DNA from: CAZXDS01 sp964639525
GTDB taxonomy: Bacteria; Bacteroidota; Ignavibacteria; Ignavibacteriales; Melioribacteraceae
Reading direction: 5' to 3'
Length of the DNA stretch: 24,675 bases
Assembly: GCA_964639525.1 (NCBI GenBank)
Contig: CAZXDS010000026.1
Span: forward strand, 1 to 24,675
Positions 6,457 through 15,651 of this stretch are shown piece by piece; positions within the stretch are counted from its first letter, which is position 1; the number at the start of each line of letters is the position of its first letter. A program made the position numbers and the translations under genes. Below the pieces are notes generated by a model, which was not told where the DNA came from, did not search any database, and was given only the letters and a program-made list of their open reading frames with translations.

Positions 6457-6538
6457 TAATAAATCCTAATTTTTTATTTCAAAATATACGTAATAATAAA
6501 AAAATTTGTTTGTGATTAAATTTAGATTAATCAAAGAG

Positions 6539-7441
6539 TTATATTTTTTGTGAAGTTTTGAAATGAAGCTTAACAAAATTTTCCATTTTTTCAGTTCCAA
6601 CAATTGACTTTAATCCTTTTGCCGCTTGTATTACTGCATCTGAGTTCCCCTTTGGTAAATCAAAATTATCATTCTTGTGTTTTTTGAACCAATTGTTAAA
6701 TGTAGCTCTTGCTAATATTGATGCAGCGGCAACAGCAGTGTATCTTTCTCCTTTAGTAAATTGAATGAATTCTACCCCGAGATTTTTTAATTTTATCGGC
6801 GCATTAAAATCTTTTTTCATAAATTTATCTGTAATAACGGTTGGAAAAATAATAGAATTATACACTTCTTCTATCGCCTTGGAATGTGCCCAATTTAGCA
6901 TTACGTTCAAATTTCCAAATTTTGGATAAAGTTCATTGTATTTTTTCGGTGTAATTTTTATAATTGAAAATTTATTGTCCAATAACTCAATTATGCGTGG
7001 AGCCATTTTATCAATTTGATAATCAGAAAGTAATTTACTGTCCTTAACACCAATCTTTAAAAATTTATCTTTTAAAAAATTATCGACATAAACAGCGGCA
7101 ACTACGAGAGGACCGAAATAATCTCCTTTCCCTGATTCGTCAGTTCCAACATAAGTTTTAGGCTCAGAAATTTTTTCTTTCGGGAACATTAATTCTTGTT
7201 GTTCACTTACTAATTCATTTAGTTCTTGAAAAAGAATAGTTTCGTTGTTTCCCTGCAGTACAGTTCTTACTCCTTTTTTACCGAAATAAATTTGTACTTT
7301 TAATTTGGCAATTGTGTCGTCAACGGTAAATTCAAAGTTATAAAGTTTTTTATCAATCGGACTGAGTAGATATTCACCTCTCTTTTCCAACAGATTATTT
7401 AATGACTCTATTTGTTTTTGTGCTTTCTCTTCAATAGTCAA
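6539..7441 (-). CDS. rnhC: Ribonuclease HIII
   Basis: This enzyme removes RNA from RNA/DNA hybrids and acts in replication and repair. The 300-aa protein has an N-terminal TBP-like substrate-binding domain (about 1-90), which separates RNase HIII from HII, and a catalytic domain beginning YVGTDESGKGDYFGP with Asp101 and Glu102. Further likely catalytic acids are Asp205 (VITDKF) and Glu232 (FTKGERY), followed by AVAAASILAR. The start is a TTG at 7441, supported by AGGA about eight bases upstream and by alignment of the N-terminal helix; no in-frame ATG lies nearby. It is transcribed divergently from the PPIase gene across about 100 bp and is followed by pfkA. Confidence 0.92.
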   Translation of the reverse strand: MTIEEKAQKQIESLNNLLEKRGEYLLSPIDKKLYNFEFTVDDTIAKLKVQIYFGKKGVRTVLQGNNETILFQELNELVSEQQELMFPKEKISEPKTYVGTDESGKGDYFGPLVVAAVYVDNFLKDKFLKIGVKDSKLLSDYQIDKMAPRIIELLDNKFSIIKITPKKYNELYPKFGNLNVMLNWAHSKAIEEVYNSIIFPTVITDKFMKKDFNAPIKLKNLGVEFIQFTKGERYTAVAAASILARATFNNWFKKHKNDNFDLPKGNSDAVIQAAKGLKSIVGTEKMENFVKLHFKTSQKI

Positions 7442-7495
7442 ACTTATTTCCTGTTCGTTATTTGATTTGCAAAATGAAGTTACAAAATTGTTAAT

Positions 7496-7503
7496 TATAT
7501 TTG
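7496..7503 (+). promoter_or_regulatory. Possible -7 element TATATTTG upstream of the PPIase gene
   Basis: In the divergent spacer between rnhC and the PPIase gene, TATATTTG matches the TAnnTTTG pattern, 40 bases before the ATG. The nearest upstream TTG is 26 bases away, longer than usual, so this is a weak call. Confidence 0.25.
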
Positions 7504-7543
7504 TAAAGTAAAAATTGTTTATTTAACTATTAGTGATTATCAA

Positions 7544-9205
7544 ATGCGAATTATTATTCTATCTCTTCTTATATGTTCAACGTTTCTGTTTTCCCAAACT
7601 AATAAAAGCAGCAATAAAGTTGTTGCAACTGTTGGTACCACAAAAATTTATATTTCTGATTGGGGCAATAGATACGAAAAATATTTGTTCTCTACAGGGA
7701 TGTCGGATAAGTTTTATGTGCGTGAAAGATATTTGAAAGATATGATTGATGAAGTAGTTCTTAAAGATTATGATGATAATTCTGAAATATTGCAAAATAA
7801 GGAATATCAATTGGAAGTAAAATGGTTAAAGAAACAAGCTGTACTTGCCTACCTAAAAGATCAGGAAGTTTATGCCAAACTCAAAGTTTCGGATGAAGAG
7901 GCGAGAAAAACTTTTCTGCAAATGAATCAGGAAATAGCAGTTCGTCATTTGTTTGCCGAAACAAAAAGTGAAGCAGATAATCTTTATCGTAGGTTGCAGC
8001 TTGGATTTACTTTTAACGAATTGGCAAAACAGGTTTTTACTGATTCTATTTTGGCAAATAACGGAGGTTATCTCGGATACCATACTTGGGGCGATTTTGA
8101 TCCGGCGTTTGAAGAAGTTGCGTTTAATTTAAAAGTAGGTGAAATATCAAAACCGGTTAAAACCGAATATGGCTATAGCATAATTAGAGTCGATGATAAG
8201 AAAACAAAACCCTTGTTAACCGAACATGAATATCAGTTGAAAAAAAAGCAAATTATCAGGTCGGTAAAAATTAATTTGAAAAAATCTGCAACTGAAAAAT
8301 ATATTAAAGGGCTTGTGGATTTTTCAAAAATAAAGTTTAATGAAAAATGTTTGAAGCTGATTTTTGAAAAATATCAAACAGACTCGTTAAAAAAAATTGA
8401 AATTAATGAAAATAAATTTAGTGCTGAAAATTGCATTTTTTATCGAAATAAAAAATATTCAAATTTGTGGCTTTTGAACAAATTAGGTGAATTGCCTGCA
8501 TTTCAGAGCAGAAAAATTACTGACCTAACAAAATTAGAGACAATCATTAAAGGTATTGTTTTACAAAACAAATTATTAAAAATTGCTCACAAAAAAGGGT
8601 ATGACAAAGATAAAATTGTGCTTGATACATATAAAAAACAAATGACTCAACTTTTTATGACCTATAAAAAATTAGTTGTTTTAAAAGAGCTGAAACTGCC
8701 GGATTCTACTGTTTATACGTATTATCTCAATCACAAAGATTTTTTTTCGACTCATAATAACTTAAATGTTCAAGAAATTATTATTAAAAAGATAACATTA
8801 GCAGATTCGTTGATTAAAATATTAACTAATGGTGCAGATTTTGGAAAACTTGCAAAACAGTATTCTATACGAAAAATAACCGCAAAAAAAAACGGAGTAG
8901 TTGGCTTTGTTTCATTAGAAAAATTTGGTAAGTTGAAAGAAAAATTTTGGTCTTTGGCTGTTGGTGAGTTATTTGGTCCTGTTGAAATGAACGGTTATTA
9001 TGGCATTTTTAAAATTTTAGGTAAAAAGCCGAGTAAACCTTTAAAATTTAGGCAGATTAAAAGCGATGTTGAAGTCGCTGCAAAGTATTCATTTCAAAAA
9101 CCATATTTTCAAAATTATATAGACCGAATTAGAAAAAGAGTAAAAATTAATATTAATAAAGTAGTTCTAAGTAGTAAAAAAATTCAAACTTATGGTGTTC
9201 ATTAA
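7544..9205 (+). CDS. Periplasmic PpiC/SurA-type peptidyl-prolyl isomerase
   Basis: This is a 553-aa exported foldase. A signal peptide (MRIIILSLLICSTFLFSQT) is followed by a helical SurA-like N-terminal region. A first parvulin domain spans about residues 129-219 (AVRHLF, FNELAKQVFTDS, GGYLGYHTWGDFDPAFEEVAF, GEISKPVKTEYGYSIIRV). A second, more diverged one spans about 405-499 (NVQEIIIKK, FGKLAKQYS, GVVGFVSLEKF, GPVEMNGYYGIFKI). The first keeps the family core; the second looks less conserved and may be structural. Proteins of this kind assist folding and delivery of outer-membrane beta-barrels. That fits its place 42 bp ahead of a TonB-dependent receptor and a PorV-like barrel. The start ATG lacks a Shine-Dalgarno, unlike the four genes after it. 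Confidence 0.85.
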   Translation: MRIIILSLLICSTFLFSQTNKSSNKVVATVGTTKIYISDWGNRYEKYLFSTGMSDKFYVRERYLKDMIDEVVLKDYDDNSEILQNKEYQLEVKWLKKQAVLAYLKDQEVYAKLKVSDEEARKTFLQMNQEIAVRHLFAETKSEADNLYRRLQLGFTFNELAKQVFTDSILANNGGYLGYHTWGDFDPAFEEVAFNLKVGEISKPVKTEYGYSIIRVDDKKTKPLLTEHEYQLKKKQIIRSVKINLKKSATEKYIKGLVDFSKIKFNEKCLKLIFEKYQTDSLKKIEINENKFSAENCIFYRNKKYSNLWLLNKLGELPAFQSRKITDLTKLETIIKGIVLQNKLLKIAHKKGYDKDKIVLDTYKKQMTQLFMTYKKLVVLKELKLPDSTVYTYYLNHKDFFSTHNNLNVQEIIIKKITLADSLIKILTNGADFGKLAKQYSIRKITAKKNGVVGFVSLEKFGKLKEKFWSLAVGELFGPVEMNGYYGIFKILGKKPSKPLKFRQIKSDVEVAAKYSFQKPYFQNYIDRIRKRVKININKVVLSSKKIQTYGVH

Positions 9206-9247
9206 CTATAAATTACAAGTTGCAGTTTTAATTATTAGGAGATTCTT

Positions 9248-11920
9248 ATGAAAAGAATTTTACTTCTTTCTTTACTTTTCATATTACCGATTACATATCT
9301 ATTTGCCGGAACCACAGGGAAGCTATCCGGAAAAATTACTGATGCCAAAACAGGCGAGGGTTTACCGTTTGTTAACATAACTTTGGTTGGTACTACCATT
9401 GGCGGTGCAACTGATATGGATGGTAATTATGTTATTCTTAATATTTCGCCCGGCAAATATGATATTAAAATTCAGTACGTTGGATATCGAACGAAGATTA
9501 TTAAGGACGTTTCGGTTTCAATTGATTTAACTACAAAAATCAACATTGAGCTGACTGATGAATCGGTAGAATTGGGTGAAGTTGTAGTTGAAGCACAAAA
9601 AAGCGGAGTACAAAAGGACGTTACTTCAAGTCAGGCTTCTATATCTGCTGACCAAATTGAAAACTTACCGGTTGCTGAGATTAGCGACATAATTCAGTTG
9701 CAAGCCGGTGTTACGAAAGGTGCCGGTGGCGAATTTCATATTCGCGGCGGTCGTTCTTCTGAAATTTCATATCAGGTAAACGGAATTTCGGTTACGGATT
9801 CCTACGATAAAACTAATGGAATTGATATTGATAATAGTGCGGTGCAGGAACTGCAGGTTATAAGTGGAACGTTTAATGCTGAGTACGGCGATGCAATGTC
9901 AGGTATTATTAATACGGTTACAAAAGAAGGCGGCAGCCAATTTCACGGTAATGTTAAAGTATATTCAGGTGATTATGTTAGTAATCATTCAGATATATTT
10001 CTCGGTGTGAATGATTTTAATCCGGTTGCTAATTATAATATACAAGGAAGTCTAAGCGGACCTATTATTAATAGTAATGTATTGAAATTTTTTGTAAATG
10101 CCCGCTATGTTTCCGATGACGGGTATCTAAATGGTCGTCGTGATTTTACAACCACCGGAGGGAATGGAGATGGGACATTAGTTCCGATGAATTGGAGTGA
10201 AAGATTTATCGGATTGGGTAATTTAAGTTTTTTCCCCGTAAAAGGTCTTAAAATTAATCTTGAAGGACTTTATTCTAATAATAATTTTCAAGATTATGAT
10301 CATAGTTTTAAGTTAGAACCGGACGGAAATCTTTTTAAGTTTTCCCGAAGTTATACAACCACATTTACATTAACGCACACACCTTCGCAATATACTTTTT
10401 ATACTGTTAAAGGCTCATATTTTAATCATACTTTTAATGAATACCTTTACGAGAATCCATTTGACTCAAGATACTTGCATCCTGATTCATTAAATACTGT
10501 CGGTTTTGCGTTTCATGATAAGGGAACAAACAATCACAGATTTTTTAGAGAAACAAAAACTTTTTTAGTGAAATTTGATTTTACAAGCCAAGTATCTTCC
10601 CACCATATGGTAAAATTCGGTAGTGATTTTAAAACTCACGAATTAAGTTTTGATAATTTTAATTTGGAACCGAAAAAAATAAATGGTTCCCCCGTAACAC
10701 CTTTTGAATCTGCTATTCCAGGCGAGAGCTCGCTAAATAGGGATAAATATCAGGACAAGCCAAGAGAAGCATCAGCTTACATCCAAGACAAAATTGAGTT
10801 TGATAAGGTTATTATAAATATTGGTCTAAGATTTGATTATTTTGATTCGCGTGGAAAAGTTTTGGTTGACTTACAAGACCCGAATATTTATGCTCCACTT
10901 CGTCCGGGCTTAGATTCATTGAGCATAGCAGAAAGAGAACCATTATTCTATAAGAATGCATCCGCTAAATACCAAGTAAGTCCGAGGTTTGGAATTGCTT
11001 ATCCTATTACTTCAAATGGAGTTATTCACTTTTCTTACGGACATTTTTTACAAGTTCCTCCGTTTTCTTTTCTTTTTAATAAAGGTAATTATAAAGTTGC
11101 CACAACAGGCGGTCCTTACGGGCCATACGGTAATCCTGATATTGATCCGCAGAGAACTGTTATGTATGAGCTTGGTTTAAGACAAGAATTTGGTGAATTT
11201 CTTATTGATGTAACTATGTTCTATCGTGATATTCGTGATTGGGTAACGTCAGGACCTTTTATTGAGACTAGAAACGGCGTAGCATATTCGCTTTATACTA
11301 ATAAAGATTATGCTAATGTAAAAGGGGTAACTCTTAATTTTAATAAAAGATTTTCAAATCATTGGGCAATAGACCTTAATTACACATATCAATTTGCCGA
11401 AGGAAGTAACTCAACGCCTGAAGAAGAATTTTTTGCTCAAACTGGGAACAGTGAACCTACATTATTTTTGCTTCCGTTAGATTGGGATCAAAGACATTTA
11501 ATAAACGCATCCTTGTTCTTCGGTGGTGCAAATTGGGGTGCTAGTTTTATCGGAAGATTTGGAACAGGACTTCCCTATACGCCTTCAATTACACAATTTA
11601 CTGCAGATAGAGGTTTAACTTCGGGGTTTAGGAAAAATACTTTGAGAAGACCAAACCAATTTAATCTTGATGCAAAGTTTAATTATAGTTTTAATATAAG
11701 TTTTATCAAGCTAACTGCATTTTTAAGAGTATTTAACCTTTTGGATACTAAAACGGTTGTAAATGTATTTTCAGATACGGGAAAACCTGATTTTACAACT
11801 GAAGGTCAAAATGTTGGGGATGACCCGAACAGACCAAATACAGTTGCTGAATATTTAACAAGACCTTGGAATTATGCGTCGCCACGAAAATTCCAATTTG
11901 GTTTTGAATTTAATTTTTAA
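9248..11920 (+). CDS. TonB-dependent outer-membrane receptor with carboxypeptidase-regulatory-like domain
   Basis: This 890-aa outer-membrane protein begins with a signal peptide (MKRILLLSLLFILPITYLFAG). A carboxypeptidase D regulatory-like beta-sandwich follows (about 24-105: GKLSGKITDAKTGEGLPFVN, ATDMDGNYVILNISPGKYDI). Next is a plug domain (about 120-235: EISDIIQLQAGVTKGAGGEFHIRGGRSSEI, GTFNAEYGDAMSGIINTVTKEGG) and a 22-strand-type barrel ending in the terminal aromatic pattern FQFGFEFNF. Such receptors import large substrates or take part in surface export; the ligand is unknown. A strong AGGAG sits seven bases before the ATG. No SusD-like partner is present, so it is not a classical SusCD pair; instead it precedes secreted surface proteins. 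Confidence 0.92.
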   Translation: MKRILLLSLLFILPITYLFAGTTGKLSGKITDAKTGEGLPFVNITLVGTTIGGATDMDGNYVILNISPGKYDIKIQYVGYRTKIIKDVSVSIDLTTKINIELTDESVELGEVVVEAQKSGVQKDVTSSQASISADQIENLPVAEISDIIQLQAGVTKGAGGEFHIRGGRSSEISYQVNGISVTDSYDKTNGIDIDNSAVQELQVISGTFNAEYGDAMSGIINTVTKEGGSQFHGNVKVYSGDYVSNHSDIFLGVNDFNPVANYNIQGSLSGPIINSNVLKFFVNARYVSDDGYLNGRRDFTTTGGNGDGTLVPMNWSERFIGLGNLSFFPVKGLKINLEGLYSNNNFQDYDHSFKLEPDGNLFKFSRSYTTTFTLTHTPSQYTFYTVKGSYFNHTFNEYLYENPFDSRYLHPDSLNTVGFAFHDKGTNNHRFFRETKTFLVKFDFTSQVSSHHMVKFGSDFKTHELSFDNFNLEPKKINGSPVTPFESAIPGESSLNRDKYQDKPREASAYIQDKIEFDKVIINIGLRFDYFDSRGKVLVDLQDPNIYAPLRPGLDSLSIAEREPLFYKNASAKYQVSPRFGIAYPITSNGVIHFSYGHFLQVPPFSFLFNKGNYKVATTGGPYGPYGNPDIDPQRTVMYELGLRQEFGEFLIDVTMFYRDIRDWVTSGPFIETRNGVAYSLYTNKDYANVKGVTLNFNKRFSNHWAIDLNYTYQFAEGSNSTPEEEFFAQTGNSEPTLFLLPLDWDQRHLINASLFFGGANWGASFIGRFGTGLPYTPSITQFTADRGLTSGFRKNTLRRPNQFNLDAKFNYSFNISFIKLTAFLRVFNLLDTKTVVNVFSDTGKPDFTTEGQNVGDDPNRPNTVAEYLTRPWNYASPRKFQFGFEFNF

Positions 11921-11949
11921 TTTTTTTGCTTTAGGAGGCAATAAGTATA

Positions 11950-14900
11950 ATGAAGAATATTTTCAAATTGCTAATTATCAGCTTCATTAGTTTAAGCTTT
12001 TTAGTAACTACGTTATTTGCTCAGCATATACCTGGTAAAGAGCGTGGAGATTCTGCCAAAAGAGCTAAGGCTCAGTTGGAAGGGAACAGAATAAGGACTA
12101 CAATTCATAATTTCGGTTTTACCGGAAGAACGGGAGGACAATTTCCAATCAATGTTCAAACACCCTATGAATGGCCCAAGAATACAGGAAAAGTGTATCT
12201 TGCTTTAACCGCTATGTTTGTTGGTGCTGAAGTTACGGCTACGGATAGTACTTTAATTAAAATTGTGGATGTTCCTACATTTAGGAATGCTCCCGATGGA
12301 ACAAGTTGGAATTTTGAACCTACACCGGGTTATTTTAATGATGATAGACCTGAACGTTCCATAGCCACAAGTGTGGATGAAACAACTTGGCCTAAATCCT
12401 GGCCGGATAGGGCAGAAGACGTTAACGATCCCGGTTGGAAAGGAAGCTGGAACGGCTTGGGCGGTAAAAATGATTTTCGTGCAGATCAGGAAATTTTTTA
12501 CAGAATGTCAGACGATAAATATACTCGGTATCAGGAACAAGGTTTGTACTATCCTGATTCAACGGATTTATCACGCGGCGGAATGGGTATGATAGTGGAT
12601 GTTAGAGCTTTAGCTTGGTCGCAAGTACTTGTTCAGGACGCCGTTTATATTTTACACAAAATAAAAAATGATGGCACTAAAAAAATACCTAAACTTGCAG
12701 TAACTGCGTGGCACGCTGATTTTGTGGGAGGAAACGGGGATTCGCAGGATGATATTTCAGAATTTGATTTAATACAGGATATTGGATTTAGCCACGATAG
12801 AGACAATAGAGCTCCTGATTTCGGCAATGATCCTGTTGGAATAGTTGGACAAGTATTTCTTGAAACTCCGGGTAATTCGACCGATAGAATTGACAACGAC
12901 GGAGACGGGGAAGAGAACGGTCCGAAAGTTACAACTGAAATGCTCGCCGGTGAAATTTCCGGTAACTTAATTGATGATAATAATAACGGTTTGGTTGACG
13001 AAGATACAACCCATATAGCATTCCGTGATCAGATTGGTGTAACTTATGCAGACGGAATGGACCAGAACGGAAATGCCGAAGCAGGAAGTCCGGTAGTTAC
13101 TCAAAGTATGATAGATTTGGTTGCAAATGACAGATGGAAAAGATGGCCCGCTATTTCTGCCTCCGATACAATTCAAAACGGTAAAATTCATTTGATTGAA
13201 GTAACACAAGATCAACTTGGAAATGCTTTTGCAGACGGTATTGATAATGATAATAACGGTGAAGACGGAAGTCCAACTGTTACACAAGCTATGATTGATG
13301 CGGCTGCAACTGATGCTCCGTATTTTCGTTATGTTGTTCCCGGAAGCGGAGTAATACTTTACGATGTTAAAACTGATGACCTTGGTAAAATGTATGCTGA
13401 CGGAATTGATAATGACGATAACGGTGCTGTTGACGAAAACATTGATAACGGCATTGATGAAATGATAGATGAATCACGTAACAACGGTATAGATGATGAT
13501 GGTGACTGGAACCCGTTAAAAGACGATGTTGGATTAGATGGGGTTGCAGGAACCGGTGATGAAGGTGAAAATGACGGGAAACCTACTTCCGGTGCGCGTT
13601 TCGGTTTACCGGGAGAGCCAAATGTTGATGTAACTGACGTTTCTGAAACCGATCAGATCGGTATTACTAATGCACAATATGAACCTGCCGGATCAATTAA
13701 TTTTAGTTCAATATCCGATATTGAATTCTGGTTTAAATTTATGCGTCCGGGACATTTCTTTAATCCCCTTGTTGTTGTTCCGGGTGAATATGATTTGTTT
13801 ATTTCATCAGGTATATTCCCGATTGAACCGGGACAAACGGAACCGTTTTCGGTTGCGGTTGTACTTGCAAACGGACCAGTTTCAGATCCAGGTGCAGCAA
13901 TTAGAAAAAAAGAATTATTGCGTAAAACCGTTCGTGTGCGTGAAACATATGAAAACGATTATCAGTTTGCAAATGCACCATTTACACCCACACTAACTGC
14001 AGTTTCCGGAAATAATAGAGTAACATTATCTTGGGATGATGTAGCTGAATCTTCATTCGATAATTATATAGATGCAATCGGTGGTATTGGTCGTGATTTT
14101 GAAGGCTATAAAATATATCGTTCGCAAGACCCTGCATTTCAGGATATAGAAAATATCACAAATGGATTTGGTGTTCCGCTATTTAAAACCGCATTGGCAA
14201 TATTTGATTTGGATGATGCCTATTCCGGGTTTGATTCTTCGGGTGTTGATGGCGTTCACTATAATCTTGGAACTAACAGCGGATTAAGACATGTATTTGT
14301 CGATTCAACTGCTAAAAACGGTTTCACTTATTATTATGCGGTAGTTTCCTATGATTTTGGTTTTCCGGGAGGAAATATTATTCCGTCCGAATCTCCTATA
14401 AGATTATCTTTGCTTCCTGACGGAGGTGTGCGTCTCGGACAAAATGTTGCTCGCGTTATACCTGAAGCAGCTGCTGCCGGATATGTGCCTGCAACACTCG
14501 GCACAATTTTACTCGAACAAGGTTCTACTACCGGAAAAGTCAGCTACGATATTATTGATATGAATTCAATTAAAGAAGGTCATGTCTATAACATAACTTT
14601 TGAAGATACATTAAAAGTTGCAAACAGCAGCAGTCAATCGGATACATTAACCACTAAGAATTTTACGCTAACGGATTCAACATCCGGTGTTGTATTAGTT
14701 GACAAAAGCACACATTTTTCTTCTAAAGATGAACAGCCGATTATTGACGGATTTCAATTGAATTTTACAAATGAAGATAGAGTTGAAATCAATACGGAAA
14801 AATCAGGGTGGAACAATGCCGGAATTGAAGGCTTTATTTTTGAAAAATTTAAATTTGCCGGTGGTTTAATTGGTGAAGAAAGACCAAATGATTACACAAT

Positions 14901-15612
14901 TGAATTTGGTAATGTTGGTATTGGAAAATCAACTATTATGAATATAAGTTCTAATGTTTTCCCTGCGGTTGATGTGAATTTTAAAATTTTTAATAATAGC
15001 ACAGGTCAAGATGTTAAATTCGGTTTTGTAGAGTTGGATCATACAGGTGGAGATGGGAGGTTAACAGCAGCGGGTGTAAGTAAAGATAGAGTTATCTTTA
15101 TGGAGCCAAACAATAATGATTCACTTGTATTTACTTGGTGGTATTATCTTACAGGCAATGATAGCTCAGGGGCATTGCGTTTTCCCGATACAGGCGATTC
15201 AACGGTTATCAAGCTGAAAAAACCGTTTTTATCGTCCGATGTTTTTCGTTTTGTCGCTTCATCGGCAAAGATAAATAAGGAAGAAGCTGCGAATCAGTTG
15301 GATAATATTAAAGTAGTACCGAATCCTTATGTTGCTTCGGCAAGATGGGAAACTAAAAATCTTTTTAACAGCGGGCGAGGACCAAGGTCTATACATTTTA
15401 CTCATTTACCGGCTCAGTGTACAATTCGAATCTTTACGGTTAGCGGAGAGCTTGTTAAAACAATTTATCATGATAATGCACTAAATAACGGTACGGAAAA
15501 TTGGGACTTATTAACTAGAGATAATCTTGGTGTCGCTTATGGTGTTTACATTTATTATGTTGAAGCACCGGGTATTGGAGAAAGAACGGGAAAGTTTGCA
15601 ATTATTAAATAA
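11950..15612 (+). CDS. Large secreted protein with Asp-rich repeats, FN3-like region and C-terminal FlgD/T9SS-like domain
   Basis: This is a 1220-aa exported protein of unknown function. It starts with a signal peptide (MKNIFKLLIISFISLSFLVTTLFAQ) and is preceded by AGGAGG. A long N-terminal region has no family that I recognise. About residues 310-567 hold at least six Asp/Asn-rich segments (RIDNDGDGEENG, NLIDDNNNGLVDEDT, ADGIDNDNNGEDGSP, ADGIDNDDNGAVDEN, NNGIDDDGDW), resembling thrombospondin type-3 or EF-hand-like calcium loops. A fibronectin-III-like region follows (about 678-825: TLTAVSGNNRVTLSWDD, GYKIYRS, YYYAVVSYDFG). The last ~100 residues carry VVPNPYVASARWE, IRIFTVSGELVKTIYHD and YGVYIYYVEAPG, a FlgD-like domain typical of T9SS or surface-anchored cargo. 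Its place between a receptor and a PorV-like gene suggests export to the cell surface. Confidence 0.8.
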   Translation: MKNIFKLLIISFISLSFLVTTLFAQHIPGKERGDSAKRAKAQLEGNRIRTTIHNFGFTGRTGGQFPINVQTPYEWPKNTGKVYLALTAMFVGAEVTATDSTLIKIVDVPTFRNAPDGTSWNFEPTPGYFNDDRPERSIATSVDETTWPKSWPDRAEDVNDPGWKGSWNGLGGKNDFRADQEIFYRMSDDKYTRYQEQGLYYPDSTDLSRGGMGMIVDVRALAWSQVLVQDAVYILHKIKNDGTKKIPKLAVTAWHADFVGGNGDSQDDISEFDLIQDIGFSHDRDNRAPDFGNDPVGIVGQVFLETPGNSTDRIDNDGDGEENGPKVTTEMLAGEISGNLIDDNNNGLVDEDTTHIAFRDQIGVTYADGMDQNGNAEAGSPVVTQSMIDLVANDRWKRWPAISASDTIQNGKIHLIEVTQDQLGNAFADGIDNDNNGEDGSPTVTQAMIDAAATDAPYFRYVVPGSGVILYDVKTDDLGKMYADGIDNDDNGAVDENIDNGIDEMIDESRNNGIDDDGDWNPLKDDVGLDGVAGTGDEGENDGKPTSGARFGLPGEPNVDVTDVSETDQIGITNAQYEPAGSINFSSISDIEFWFKFMRPGHFFNPLVVVPGEYDLFISSGIFPIEPGQTEPFSVAVVLANGPVSDPGAAIRKKELLRKTVRVRETYENDYQFANAPFTPTLTAVSGNNRVTLSWDDVAESSFDNYIDAIGGIGRDFEGYKIYRSQDPAFQDIENITNGFGVPLFKTALAIFDLDDAYSGFDSSGVDGVHYNLGTNSGLRHVFVDSTAKNGFTYYYAVVSYDFGFPGGNIIPSESPIRLSLLPDGGVRLGQNVARVIPEAAAAGYVPATLGTILLEQGSTTGKVSYDIIDMNSIKEGHVYNITFEDTLKVANSSSQSDTLTTKNFTLTDSTSGVVLVDKSTHFSSKDEQPIIDGFQLNFTNEDRVEINTEKSGWNNAGIEGFIFEKFKFAGGLIGEERPNDYTIEFGNVGIGKSTIMNISSNVFPAVDVNFKIFNNSTGQDVKFGFVELDHTGGDGRLTAAGVSKDRVIFMEPNNNDSLVFTWWYYLTGNDSSGALRFPDTGDSTVIKLKKPFLSSDVFRFVASSAKINKEEAANQLDNIKVVPNPYVASARWETKNLFNSGRGPRSIHFTHLPAQCTIRIFTVSGELVKTIYHDNALNNGTENWDLLTRDNLGVAYGVYIYYVEAPGIGERTGKFAIIK
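12879..13650 (+). repeat. Asp/Asn-rich degenerate coding repeats
   Basis: Inside the 1220-aa gene, several segments repeat the theme A-D-G-I-D-N-D-x-N-G-x-x-(D/E) with spacers such as SPTVTQAMIDAA and SPVVTQSMIDLV. The copies are alike in both the acidic loop and the spacer, which suggests expansion by internal duplication. The loops fit a calcium-binding pattern (DxDxDG-like) in known surface proteins; binding itself is inferred. Confidence 0.6.
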
Positions 15613-15651
15613 ACTATTTGATAAACTTGAAAATTATTCAAGGAGTTAAAA

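Noticed and set aside
9248..11920. SusC of a SusCD polysaccharide-uptake pair
   Set aside because: No SusD-like lipoprotein follows; the next gene is an Asp-rich FN3 protein. A general TonB-dependent receptor call is safer.
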